Source: Pseudarthrobacter sp. ATCC 49987 (GTDB lineage: Bacteria; Actinomycetota; Actinomycetes; Actinomycetales; Micrococcaceae). From it: 64,000 nucleotides of DNA. The position numbers were made by a program, and so were the translations under genes. This document shows, piece after piece, positions 53,086 through 61,322 of the stretch. The DNA lies in assembly GCF_009928425.1 (NCBI RefSeq), contig NZ_JAABNS010000001.1, positions 2,914,001-2,978,000 of the forward strand, given 5' to 3'. Within the stretch, counting starts at the first letter, position 1; every line of letters starts with the position of its first letter. The notes below the pieces were generated by a model that did not search any database, had not been told where the DNA came from, and saw only the letters and a list, made by a program, of their open reading frames with translations.

Positions 53086-54083
53086 AGGGTTGCTCCTTCG
53101 GTGGCGTAGGTGCCCGGCACAAGGCGGCCGCGTTCGGCGAGCAGGCCGGTGACTTCCTCCGGCGTCGGCATCGCGTCGGCGCAGGACAGCCGGGACGCAA
53201 CGAGGGCGCCGGCGGCGTTGGCGAAGTCGAGGACCTGGGCGAGCGGCCAGCCGGAGAGCATCCCGTGGCAGAAGGCTCCGCCGAAGGAGTCGCCGGCGCC
53301 CAGGCCGTTGACGGTTTCCACCGGCACGGGGGCGGAGACGACGCGTTCGGTACGGGTCTTGGCCATGACGCCTTCCGGTCCGAGTTTCACGACGGCGATC
53401 TCGACGCCGGCCGCGAGCAGGCGGTCGGCCTGCTCGTCCGGGGTGCCTTCGCCGACGGCGACGGCGCATTCCTTGTCGTTGCCGATCGCGACGGTGACGT
53501 GCGGGAGGATTTTGGCGACCTGTTCCCGGGCATCGGCTTCGGAGGCCCAGAACATCGGCCGGTAGTCCAGGTCCAGGATGGTGTACTGGCCGGGCTTCAG
53601 TCCTGTGCGGGACCGCGCCTCATGCGCCTTGATATGGGCGGTCCGGCTGGGTTCCTGGCAAAGGCCGGTGACCGTGGACCAGAAGATTCCGGCGTCCCTG
53701 ATGGCGTTCAGGTCCAGCTCCTCGGCCTTGATCTGCAGGTCCGGGGCGGTGGGGAACCGTCCGTAGAAGTAGAGCGGGAAGTCCTCCGGCGGCTTGATCG
53801 CGCAGAACGTGACCGCGGTGGGCCATTCCTTGACGGCGGTGACATAGGAATCGTCCACCTTGAACTTGCGCAGTTCGCGGTGCAGGTATCTGCCGAAGGC
53901 GTCGTCGCCGGTGCGGCTGATGACGGCGGTGCGGCGGCCGTGCCGGGCGACGGCAACCGCCACGTTGGACGGAGATCCGCCAAGGTACTTTCCGAAGGAC
54001 GTGACATCCTCCAGATCCACCCCGATGTCGTTCGGGTAGATATCAACGCTGATGCGCCCGATCGTGAGCAGTTCGTGGGTCAC
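53082..54083 (-). CDS. iolC: 5-dehydro-2-deoxygluconokinase
   Basis: A 333-residue PfkB sugar kinase. ITGRISVDIYPN-like N-terminus (TIGRISVDIYP), GGSPSNVAVAVARHG, DLDYRPMFW, NDKEC and the catalytic NGLGAGDSFGGAFCHGML (Asp base near 264) are all IolC-like. Start is GTG 54083. It heads the operon and carries the regulon operator about 120 bp upstream. Confidence 0.93.
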   Translation of the reverse strand: MTHELLTIGRISVDIYPNDIGVDLEDVTSFGKYLGGSPSNVAVAVARHGRRTAVISRTGDDAFGRYLHRELRKFKVDDSYVTAVKEWPTAVTFCAIKPPEDFPLYFYGRFPTAPDLQIKAEELDLNAIRDAGIFWSTVTGLCQEPSRTAHIKAHEARSRTGLKPGQYTILDLDYRPMFWASEADAREQVAKILPHVTVAIGNDKECAVAVGEGTPDEQADRLLAAGVEIAVVKLGPEGVMAKTRTERVVSAPVPVETVNGLGAGDSFGGAFCHGMLSGWPLAQVLDFANAAGALVASRLSCADAMPTPEEVTGLLAERGRLVPGTYATEGATL

Positions 54084-54200
54084 GGTGATCGCGGACCTTT
54101 CTGGTGAGAACTCGGTACCTTTGCGCAGCCTGAGCTTCGGCGTTTAGGCGGCCGGCGTGAGCCAGGCCACATCCACTACTTTGCCCTAGAATCCATGTAC

Positions 54201-54222
54201 TGTCAAAGGTTTGTACTGACAT
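54201..54222. promoter_or_regulatory. inositol regulon operator, iolC promoter
   Basis: TGTCA (54201-54205), 11 bases with GTTTGT, TGACAT (54217-54222); same spacing as at 40556. It precedes the eight-gene iol operon. Confidence 0.8.
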
Positions 54223-54299
54223 ATTTACAAGATGACACGAGGGGGCGTATCGGCCCCGGCGCGCGGCGGCGTCGGGGGCCGCCCGGCGTGCCTCGAGGG

Positions 54300-54704
54300 C
54301 TACTTGCCGGGGACGCCGAGTTCGCCGGTGACATACTGCGCCCGGCCAAAACCGAACGACCAGTCCCCCGCAGTGTTCTCGACGTAGCCGATAAAGACGT
54401 CCTCGCCGGCGACCCCTTCGGCAGCCAGCCTTGCCGCGATGGCGGCAAACAGGGACTGCTTGGCCTCCTGGCTGCGCCCGGCCTGGGTGAAGATCTGGAT
54501 CATCACGACATCCGGCGTCCGCTCGAAGCCGAGGCCGGCGTCCTGGGCGACGATCTGCCCCGCGGGATGTTCGGTCAGGACATGGAAGTAGTCCCGCTCC
54601 GGAATGCCGTATTCACCCACGATGGCGCCGTGGATTCCCTGGCTGAGCGCGCGGAGCTGCTCCGGGGTCCGGCCCTGATTGACGTCGATTCGCACGAGAG
54701 GCAC
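54300..54704 (-). CDS. tautomerase superfamily protein, malonate-semialdehyde decarboxylase-like
   Basis: A 134-residue protein from GTG 54704 (AAGGAG eight bases before), so that the mature chain begins PLVRIDVNQGR with the catalytic Pro1. It resembles malonate semialdehyde decarboxylase / cis-CaaD-type tautomerases throughout, including FERTPDVVMIQIF and ADWSFG-like GDWSFGFGRAQYVTGEL, and keeps Asp37. From memory, the decarboxylase uses Arg73 and Arg75; here these are Gln and Gly, with Arg76. So a decarboxylase or hydratase role is open. Under the iol operator. Malonate semialdehyde is made by the inositol route. Confidence 0.8.
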   Translation of the reverse strand: MPLVRIDVNQGRTPEQLRALSQGIHGAIVGEYGIPERDYFHVLTEHPAGQIVAQDAGLGFERTPDVVMIQIFTQAGRSQEAKQSLFAAIAARLAAEGVAGEDVFIGYVENTAGDWSFGFGRAQYVTGELGVPGK

Positions 54705-54713
54705 TCGCCACTC

Positions 54714-54736
54714 CTTCAATAGTTTGTCCTGACATA
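54714..54736. promoter_or_regulatory. inositol regulon operator, tautomerase promoter
   Basis: ATAGTTTGTCCTGACATA (54719-54736) is identical over 17 bases to the site at 40561, with a degenerate left half (TTCA for TGTCA). It lies 15 bp before the tautomerase start, close to the ribosome site, so binding would block initiation. Confidence 0.8.
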
Positions 54737-54784
54737 CTAACAAAGCGGAGGTGAGGGATGCAAGGCTTGCCTGCGGCGCAAAAA

Positions 54785-54851
54785 ACAACGCGGGGTCACT
54801 TCGCGCCTATCCCAGGGGGCGTGGGATGGGCGCGAAGTGACCCCGCGTTGT
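54785..54851. repeat. long hairpin repeat (ACAACGCGGGGTCACT family), copy 1
   Basis: Perfect 23-bp arms at 54785-54807 and 54829-54851, beginning ACAACGCGGGGTCACT and ending AGTGACCCCGCGTTGT, with a second stem ATCCCA/TGGGAT inside. It lies after the phosphodiesterase gene and can act as a terminator for it. The arms are shared with the copy at 58922. Confidence 0.85.
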
Positions 54852-54881
54852 CTTATTCGGAGCCTGTGAGGCAGACCCGGG

Positions 54882-56201
54882 CTACCCGGTGAAGGCAGAG
54901 CTCCGGGCCGTGCCGTCGTAGCCGCCGGCAGGGGGCTTCAGCCCGTAGATCACGCCGAGGGTCGGCGCGACGTCGGCGGTCCGGGCAGCTTCGGAGGACA
55001 CTGCCCCCTTGACCACCCGCGGGCTGCCGCCGGTCACGAAGAACGGAATCGGCTCCGTGGCGGGGTGGCCGTGGTTGCCCGGAATGGGATTGTACGCCAC
55101 GTATGGGTCGGAGAAGCGCCAGCCCGCGCGGCAGTAGGCCACGAGGTCTCCGGCCTCGGCGCCCAGCCGCAGGTCCGCCGGCCTATTGACCGACAGGACG
55201 CCCTCATGCGCACTGACCAACTGTTCGACGGCGGCCAGTCCGGCTGCGCGGTCCGGTTCGGGGCCGGTCCAATACAGCAGGTCCGCGCCGCCGTTCTGGG
55301 CAATCGTGATGTTGGACTGCAGCTCCGGATGGGACTGGAGGACGAGGTTGATCGAGATGACGTTGCTGGGGATGGACCAGTCCATAGAATGGTCGGCGAG
55401 CACCATCACCACGCTGGAGTCCCACTTGCCGGCACTCTTGAGGTGGTCGATGAAGCGGCCCACCTGCATGTCGGTGTCCGCGAGGGCAGCTTCCCGCGCG
55501 GCCCGCAGCGTGGTTCCGGAAATGTCAGAGTGGCCCATGCGGTCAATGTCACCCAGGTTGGTGAACACAAAGTCCGGGTCCGGCCCGCTCACCATCGCCA
55601 GGAGTGCGTCCATCGTGGCGGCGTCGGGCGCGTGTCCGGTGACCGGCAGCAGCGGCTGGGGTTCCCAGCGGAAGCTGGCGCGGGTGCCGAAGATGCCGTA
55701 GAGATACTTCTTGCTCAGCACCGATCCGGTGGTGAGGCCGCGCTCCTGCAGCCGCTCCAGGAGGGTCGGGAAGTGCAGGTCGCTGGACCGGTCGAGGTCG
55801 CGGACCACGCCTTCGGCCCGGTCGAAGATGGCGTTGGCCGGCACGCCGGAACGGTCCGGCCGCGCCCCCGTCATCATCATGACGTGGTTCGGAATGGTTT
55901 CCATCACCGGCAGGGAGCGTGCCGCGGGGAAGTTGGTGCCGGCATCGCGCAGGGCAGCGAGTCGCGGCGTCAGGGCGGGTGTGATCTCGTCCGGCCGGCA
56001 GCCGTCCACCACCAGCACGTAGCTCCGGGTGCGGCCCGTCGCCGGGGCGGCCCAGGCGGTGCCCGGCGCGGCGGAAAGCAAGACGGCGGCACCGCCGGCG
56101 GCGGCGAGTTGCAGGAACTGCCGGCGTCCCGGCGTCGAGAGTCTGTTGCTGGCGGGCGTGCCCTGCTGAAGTGAACGGCCCTGCTTCGGTGAACGGCTCA
56201 C
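54882..56201 (-). CDS. Tat-exported nucleotide pyrophosphatase / phosphodiesterase
   Basis: A 439-residue alkaline-phosphatase-superfamily enzyme. Twin-arginine signal GRRQFLQLAAAGGAAVLLSAAPGTAWA. Metal and nucleophile sites: VDGCRPD, METIPNH (Thr nucleophile), LGDIDRMGHSD, ADHSMDW and GNHGH. This is the ectonucleotide pyrophosphatase/phosphodiesterase family, releasing nucleotides or phosphate outside the membrane. Start GTG 56201 overlaps the PhoD stop (GTGA), with AGGGAGGA before it. Likely co-induced on phosphate starvation. Confidence 0.88.
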   Translation of the reverse strand: MSRSPKQGRSLQQGTPASNRLSTPGRRQFLQLAAAGGAAVLLSAAPGTAWAAPATGRTRSYVLVVDGCRPDEITPALTPRLAALRDAGTNFPAARSLPVMETIPNHVMMMTGARPDRSGVPANAIFDRAEGVVRDLDRSSDLHFPTLLERLQERGLTTGSVLSKKYLYGIFGTRASFRWEPQPLLPVTGHAPDAATMDALLAMVSGPDPDFVFTNLGDIDRMGHSDISGTTLRAAREAALADTDMQVGRFIDHLKSAGKWDSSVVMVLADHSMDWSIPSNVISINLVLQSHPELQSNITIAQNGGADLLYWTGPEPDRAAGLAAVEQLVSAHEGVLSVNRPADLRLGAEAGDLVAYCRAGWRFSDPYVAYNPIPGNHGHPATEPIPFFVTGGSPRVVKGAVSSEAARTADVAPTLGVIYGLKPPAGGYDGTARSSAFTG

Positions 56202-57841
56202 TGGAGTCCTCCCTGCGTCGGCGTGACTTTGCCGGTGTTGGCTTGAACGTTGAATGATGTGGACAGGGTGGCTCCTGAACCGGCGGCGGTGCGTTCGGCG
56301 AGGACGTACCAGTCCATCCTGACGCCGGCGGCGGTTACGTCCAGGACGGAATAGCCGTGCGAGTCGAAGTCCAGGTATTTCACGTGCGGGTTGGCCGCCT
56401 TGATGGCGTTCTCCACGGTAACGGATCCGGTCCGGGGCGGAACGTTCAGGATGTCGTCGAGGTTGTCGCTCGTGACGGACGTGCAGACCAGTTCCGCGGC
56501 CACGGAATCGCCGGTGGCCGGGTAGGTGGCCGGATCCGCGGGGATGTCGCAGGCCCAGCCGGAGTGGATGTCGCCGGTGAGGAAGACGGTGTCCTTCACG
56601 GCGTTATCCCGCAGATGGCGGACCACGCGGTTGCGGTCCGCCTCGTAGCCGTCCCACTGGTCCACGTTGTATGGGACACCGCTGATGCTGGTCCCGCCCA
56701 TCAGCTTTTGCACACCGGCCAGCTCGGCGATGCTCAGCGTCGAGGGGACGCGGACGGGCGCAATCATGACGGGGTTGCCCACGAGCTTCCACTGCGGGCC
56801 CGCGGACTTGAGGTTCTCCAGTAGCCAATCCATCTGTGCGGCGCCCGTGATGGTCCGTGCGGGGCTGCCGACGGCGGGATCCGTACCGTTGGCGGCCTGC
56901 TGGTCGCGGTAGGAGCGCAGGTCCAGCATGGACAGGCTGGCCAGGGAGCCGAAGTCCAGGCGGCGGTAGATCTGGCCACCCGGCTCGTAGCGGACGGGCA
57001 TCCACTCGGCATAGGCCTGGTGCGCGGCGGCGAAGCGCTCACTCCAGTCGCCTTCGACGCCCGGAGTGTGGTTTTCGGCCCCGCCCTTCCAGGCGTCGTT
57101 GGCCGATTCGTGGTCATCCCAGGTCACGATGAACGGAGCCGCGGCGTGCAGCGACTGGAGGTCGGGGTCGGTCTTGTACTGGGCATGGCGGCGGCGGTAG
57201 TGCGCCAGCTGGGTCATCTCGAAGGCCGGATCGTGCGGGCGGACCACCACGTCGCGGGCCTGGTAGTCGCCGGGTGCGTATTCGTAGAGGTAGTCCCCGA
57301 GGTGGAGGACGGCGTCGAGATCGCCCCGAGCGGCCAGATGGCGGTAGGAGGAGAAGTAGCCAGCCTGCCAGTTCGCGCAGGACACGACCCCGAATTTCAG
57401 CCGGTCCACCGCCGCCCCGGCCGCCGGTGCGGTCCGGGTGCGGCCTACGGGTGAGGTCTCCTCCGCGAGCGTGAACCGGTACCAGTAGCTCGTGGCGGGC
57501 AGCAGCCGGCCGGCAACAACCTTGACCGTGTGGTCGCGGGCCGGGCCGGTGGCGGCTGTACCGCGGGCCACCACTTTTGTGAATCCTGAATCGGCGGATA
57601 TTTCCCAGCGGACGGAAACGTCCGGGCCGGCACCGCTGCCGGGCAGTGATTCCGGGGTGGGCGTGACGCGGGTCCACAGCAGCACGCTGCCCGGCATGGG
57701 ATCTCCTGAGGCGATCCCGTGGCCAAAGAGGCCGGTCTGGGAGGCTGAAAACGCGCCCGCGGGAGTGCTGGTGGCCATGGCTCCGGCCACGGCAGCGACC
57801 CCTGCTGAACGCAGTACTTGACGACGAGTAAATGTAGTCAT
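56198..57841 (-). CDS. phoD: Tat-exported alkaline phosphatase D
   Basis: A 547-residue PhoD family phosphodiesterase/phosphatase. Twin-arginine signal TRRQVLRSAGVAAVAG. Family marks: FGHGIASGDPMPGSVLLWTRVTP, FGVVSCANWQAGYF, HLGDYLYEYAPGDY, TWDDHESANDAWKGG, LTGDIHSGWACDI and DFDSHGYSVLD, the calcium/iron ligands. The start ATG 57841 has GGAAGG very close to it. Upstream lies a three-unit 11-bp direct repeat resembling a Pho box. First gene of the two-gene phosphatase operon. Confidence 0.93.
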   Translation of the reverse strand: MTTFTRRQVLRSAGVAAVAGAMATSTPAGAFSASQTGLFGHGIASGDPMPGSVLLWTRVTPTPESLPGSGAGPDVSVRWEISADSGFTKVVARGTAATGPARDHTVKVVAGRLLPATSYWYRFTLAEETSPVGRTRTAPAAGAAVDRLKFGVVSCANWQAGYFSSYRHLAARGDLDAVLHLGDYLYEYAPGDYQARDVVVRPHDPAFEMTQLAHYRRRHAQYKTDPDLQSLHAAAPFIVTWDDHESANDAWKGGAENHTPGVEGDWSERFAAAHQAYAEWMPVRYEPGGQIYRRLDFGSLASLSMLDLRSYRDQQAANGTDPAVGSPARTITGAAQMDWLLENLKSAGPQWKLVGNPVMIAPVRVPSTLSIAELAGVQKLMGGTSISGVPYNVDQWDGYEADRNRVVRHLRDNAVKDTVFLTGDIHSGWACDIPADPATYPATGDSVAAELVCTSVTSDNLDDILNVPPRTGSVTVENAIKAANPHVKYLDFDSHGYSVLDVTAAGVRMDWYVLAERTAAGSGATLSTSFNVQANTGKVTPTQGGLQ

Positions 57842-57891
57842 GCCTTCCAGTATCCGGATGATTCCACCACCAACCGGCGGTTTCCCACTCA

Positions 57892-57920
57892 GTTAACCCG
57901 ACGTTCGCCCACTGTTCCCC
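57892..57920. promoter_or_regulatory. Pho-box-like triple direct repeat
   Basis: GTTAACC (57892), GTTCGCC (57903), GTTCCCC (57914): three units at exactly 11-bp intervals, 51-79 bp upstream of phoD. Actinobacterial PhoP boxes are 11-bp direct repeats of GTTCACC type. Read on the strand opposite to phoD, which is a caution. Confidence 0.65.
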
Positions 57921-58004
57921 GTGGCGCAGTGCCCATTCCCGCAGTCGGAGCGATAGACCCCCTTGCGTTGCTGCCGGCCACGTTTTATCCTTAAACAACC
58001 ACAC

Positions 58005-58016
58005 GGTTGATCAACC
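58005..58016. promoter_or_regulatory. ArsR operator candidate
   Basis: GGTTGATCAACC is a perfect 12-bp palindrome 40 bp before the ArsR start, with a further CAACC just upstream (57996-58000). Autoregulation is likely. Confidence 0.75.
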
Positions 58017-58055
58017 TTTAGATTGATTAGGCGCGGCAAGGAGGTGGTGCACGCA

Positions 58056-58418
58056 GTGGACGAACGCGACGACGGAATGCTCGACTCCGCGTTCCTGGCC
58101 CTTGCCGACCCCGTCCGCCGCCGCATCATCTCCCGGCTCAGCCGGGGTCCGGCCACCGTGAATGAATTGGCGGAACCTTTCGCGATCACCAAGCAGGCGG
58201 TCTCGAAACACATCCAGGTCCTCGAGCAGGCACAGCTGGTCACGCGCACCCGTGACGCCCAGCGCCGGCCCGTCCACCTGAACCCCGCACGGCTGGAGGC
58301 GCTCACCGCATGGATCGACCAGTACCGGCTGGTCCGCGAGGGGCAGTTCCGCAGCCTTGACGCTGTGCTCCAATCAGAGGCCGCGGCACGCGGCACCCAG
58401 GCAAAGGAATCACCATGA
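58056..58418 (+). CDS. ArsR family regulator
   Basis: A 120-residue winged-helix protein from GTG 58056, after AAGGAGG; an earlier TTG lacks a ribosome site. FLALADPVRRRIISRLSRGPATVNELAEPFAITKQAVSKHIQVLEQAQLVTRTRDAQRRPVHLNPARLEALTAWI is the standard ArsR domain of the group found beside SRPBCC/AHSA1 proteins. No metal-binding cysteines. It overlaps the SRPBCC gene by 4 bp (ATGA). Ligand unknown. Confidence 0.9.
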   Translation: MDERDDGMLDSAFLALADPVRRRIISRLSRGPATVNELAEPFAITKQAVSKHIQVLEQAQLVTRTRDAQRRPVHLNPARLEALTAWIDQYRLVREGQFRSLDAVLQSEAAARGTQAKESP

Positions 58419-58897
58419 CCAACGCCCTGAAAGTCACTGTTCCGGAGGGACTTCCGTATATCGATTTCGAGCGGGAGTTCGATTTTCCGGTCGCCGATGT
58501 CTTCCGGGCCCACCAGGAGCCCGAGCTGGTCGCCCAGTGGCTCGGACCCCGGCGCATGAAGATGGACATCGACCACTACGAGTTCCGTACCGGCGGCAGC
58601 TACCGCTATACCCACACCGGACCGGACGGCGTCCCCCACGGTTTCACCGGGGTCTTCCACACGGTCCGGGAAAACGACTTCGCCATCCAGACCTTCGAGT
58701 ACGACGGCTACCCGGACGTCGTCAGCATCGAGTTCCTGACCTTTGAGGATCTTGGCGGCGGCCGCACCCGGCTGACGGCGCACGCGGTGTACCCCAGCAT
58801 GGAGGCCCGCGACGGCATGGCCCAGTCCGGCATGGAAGGCGGATTGACCGAAGCCTACGAACGGCTCGAGGAGGTCCTGGCCGGCGCCAAAGTCTGA
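58415..58897 (+). CDS. SRPBCC (AHSA1-like) protein
   Basis: A 160-residue protein with YIDFEREFDFPVADVFRAHQEPELVAQWLGPRRMKM and GGSYRYTHTGPDGV...GVFHTV, the AHSA1-type fold. The recurring pairing with ArsR is known but its role is not settled; a hydrophobic ligand is likely. Confidence 0.88.
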   Translation: MTNALKVTVPEGLPYIDFEREFDFPVADVFRAHQEPELVAQWLGPRRMKMDIDHYEFRTGGSYRYTHTGPDGVPHGFTGVFHTVRENDFAIQTFEYDGYPDVVSIEFLTFEDLGGGRTRLTAHAVYPSMEARDGMAQSGMEGGLTEAYERLEEVLAGAKV

Positions 58898-58921
58898 GGC
58901 GCAGCGCCGTCGTACTTAAAC

Positions 58922-58990
58922 AGACAACGCGGGGTCACTCCGGGCCCATCCCAGCGAGTGGGACGGGCCGTTAGTGACCCCGCGTTGTCT
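58922..58990. repeat. long hairpin repeat (ACAACGCGGGGTCACT family), copy 2
   Basis: Perfect 18-bp arms AGACAACGCGGGGTCACT (58922-58939) and its inverse (58973-58990), with an imperfect inner stem. Between the convergent SRPBCC and sucD genes, thus a bidirectional terminator. Arms shared with the copy at 54785; the centres differ. Confidence 0.85.
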
Positions 58991-59013
58991 TGGTGCTTGG
59001 TGGTGCTTCGGCC

Positions 59014-59916
59014 CTAGAGGGTGGCGAAGACCTCGCGCAGGAGCTTGGCGGTCTCGGACGGCGTCTTGCCGACCTTGACGCCGGCAGCCTCGAGGGCTTC
59101 CTTCTTGGCCTGGGCGGTGCCCGCGGAGCCGGAGACGATGGCGCCTGCGTGGCCCATGGTCTTGCCTTCCGGAGCGGTGAAGCCGGCCACGTAGCCGACA
59201 ACCGGCTTCGTGACGTGTGCCTTGATGTAGTCCGCGGCACGCTCTTCGGCGTCGCCGCCGATTTCGCCAATCATGACGATCGCCTTGGTCTCCGGGTCCG
59301 CTTCGAACGCTTCGAGGGCATCGATGTGGGTGGTGCCGATGACCGGGTCGCCGCCGATGCCGATGGCGGTGGAGAAGCCAAGGTCCCGCAGTTCGTACAT
59401 CATCTGGTAGGTCAGGGTGCCTGACTTGGAGACGAGGCCGATGGGACCCTTGCCCGTGATGTTCGCCGGGGTGATGCCGACGAGGGCCTCACCCGGGGTG
59501 ATGATGCCGGGGCAGTTCGGTCCGATGATGCGGGTGACCTGCTTGCCGTTGGCGTCGACCTTGGACTGGGCCAGTGCCCAGAACTCGGCGGAGTCCTGGA
59601 CCGGCACGCCTTCGGTGATGACAACGACCAGGCCGATGCCGGCCTCGATGGCTTCAACGACGGCGTCCTTGGTGAAGGCCGGGGGTACGAAGACGATGGA
59701 GACGTCAGCGCCGGTCTCGGCCATGGCTTCCTTGACGGTGCCGAAGACGGTGATCTCGGTGTCGCCGTGCAGGACCGTGGTGCCGGCCTTGCGGGCGTTG
59801 ACGCCGCCAACGACGTTGGTGCCGGCCTTCAGCATCAGGGCGGTGTGCTTGGTGCCTTCGCCGCCGGTGATGCCCTGGACGATGACCTTGGAGTCCTTGT
59901 TCAGATAAATAGACAT
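59014..59916 (-). CDS. sucD: succinate-CoA ligase alpha subunit
   Basis: A 300-residue TCA-cycle subunit that carries the phospho-histidine. CoA-binding Rossmann [59 protein letters not shown], and the active [17 protein letters not shown] (His near 254). Forms succinate and ATP/GTP with SucC. Starts 12 bp after sucC. Confidence 0.97.
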   Translation of the reverse strand: MSIYLNKDSKVIVQGITGGEGTKHTALMLKAGTNVVGGVNARKAGTTVLHGDTEITVFGTVKEAMAETGADVSIVFVPPAFTKDAVVEAIEAGIGLVVVITEGVPVQDSAEFWALAQSKVDANGKQVTRIIGPNCPGIITPGEALVGITPANITGKGPIGLVSKSGTLTYQMMYELRDLGFSTAIGIGGDPVIGTTHIDALEAFEADPETKAIVMIGEIGGDAEERAADYIKAHVTKPVVGYVAGFTAPEGKTMGHAGAIVSGSAGTAQAKKEALEAAGVKVGKTPSETAKLLREVFATL

Positions 59917-59928
59917 AGTCGGGTCCCT

Positions 59929-61098
59929 TTACTTCGCTGCGTTGGCGAGCTCGGCGGCCTTGTCGGCGCCCTCGTCCATGGTGGCGGCCAGGGTAACCAG
60001 CGGGTGGTTGGCCTCGGCCAGGATGCGGCGGCCTTCCTCAACGTTGTTGCCGTCGAGGCGGACTACCAGCGGCTTGTTCGCGGAGTGGCCCAGCTCGGCC
60101 AGTGCACCAACGATGCCCTTGGCGACGGCGTCACAGGCGGTGATGCCGCCGAAGACGTTGACGAACACGGACTTGACCTGCGGATCGCCCAGGATGACGT
60201 CGAGGCCTGCGGCCATGACTTCGGCGGAAGCTCCACCGCCGATGTCCAGGAAGTTGGCGGGCTTCACGTTGCCGTGGTTCTCGCCGGCGTAGGCGACGAC
60301 GTCGAGGGTGGACATGACCAGGCCGGCACCGTTACCGATGATGCCCACGGAGCCGTCCAGCTTGACGTAGTTGAGGTCCTGCGCCTTGGCCTTGGCCTCC
60401 AGCGGGTCGGCAGCGTCCTTGTCTTCAAGGGCCGCGTGCTTCGGGTGGCGGAAGTCGGCGTTCTCGTCGAGGGAGACCTTGCCGTCGAGGGCAACGATGT
60501 CACCGGCACCGGTCAGGACCAGCGGGTTGACCTCAACGAGGGTGGCGTCTTCCTTCTTGAAAACGTCCCAGAGCTTCAGGATGACGCCGGCAACCTTGCC
60601 GCGCAGTTCCTCGGCGAAGCCTGCAGCGGCGACGATTTCGTCGGCCTTGGCCTGGTCGATGCCGACGGCCGGGTCGATCGAGATCTTGGCCAGGGCCTCG
60701 GGGCGCTCAACGGCGAGCTGCTCGATTTCCATGCCGCCTTCTACCGAGCACATGGCCAGGTAGTTGCGGTTGGCCCGATCCAGAAGGACGGAGAAGTAGT
60801 ATTCCTCGGCGATGTCCGCACCCTGGGCGATCATCACGCGGTGGACGGTGTGACCCTTGATGTCCATCCCGAGGATGTTGGTGGAGTGTTCAAACGCCTC
60901 GTCAGCGGTCTTGGCGACCTTGACGCCGCCGGCTTTGCCGCGGCCTCCGGCCTTGACCTGCGCCTTTACGACAGTTACGCCGCCGATTTTCTCGGCAGCT
61001 GCCTTTGCTTCTTCAGGGGTGTGCGCCACGATGCCAGCAAGCACGGGTACACCGTGCGCCTCGAACATATCGCGCGCCTGGTATTCAAACAGGTCCAC
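59929..61098 (-). CDS. sucC: succinate-CoA ligase beta subunit
   Basis: A 389-residue subunit with ATP-grasp nucleotide-binding domain. [42 protein letters not shown], and [48 protein letters not shown] are highly conserved. First gene of the sucCD operon; 224 bp upstream are free of genes and should hold the promoter, but I see no clear operator there. Confidence 0.97.
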   Translation of the reverse strand: MDLFEYQARDMFEAHGVPVLAGIVAHTPEEAKAAAEKIGGVTVVKAQVKAGGRGKAGGVKVAKTADEAFEHSTNILGMDIKGHTVHRVMIAQGADIAEEYYFSVLLDRANRNYLAMCSVEGGMEIEQLAVERPEALAKISIDPAVGIDQAKADEIVAAAGFAEELRGKVAGVILKLWDVFKKEDATLVEVNPLVLTGAGDIVALDGKVSLDENADFRHPKHAALEDKDAADPLEAKAKAQDLNYVKLDGSVGIIGNGAGLVMSTLDVVAYAGENHGNVKPANFLDIGGGASAEVMAAGLDVILGDPQVKSVFVNVFGGITACDAVAKGIVGALAELGHSANKPLVVRLDGNNVEEGRRILAEANHPLVTLAATMDEGADKAAELANAAK

Positions 61099-61322
61099 GG
61101 TTTAGTGTCCTTCTACGTCGAAGTAGTTTCTGTACAGCCGGACCCCACGTTCTCGCGGTTACCGGGCTGCGGAATAAACGCACCCTGGGACTAGCTTGGA
61201 AACGAGCCACACGGCGCAATACTCCTTTCGGAACTCTAGTCCTTCCTTGGGAGCAGCCCGTCCCAGAGTACCCGTTATGTGAGTAAGGACACTATTCTAT
61301 GAAGCGTAGAAAAACCGCGGGA

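Noticed and set aside
53086..53469. N-terminal extension of the aldolase frame
   Set aside because: Arg-rich translation typical of out-of-frame GC-rich DNA, lying inside iolC. The GTG at 53085 overlapping the iolC stop is the better start.
54300..54704. Firm naming as malonate semialdehyde decarboxylase
   Set aside because: The two arginines recalled for that enzyme are replaced, so only the superfamily is claimed.
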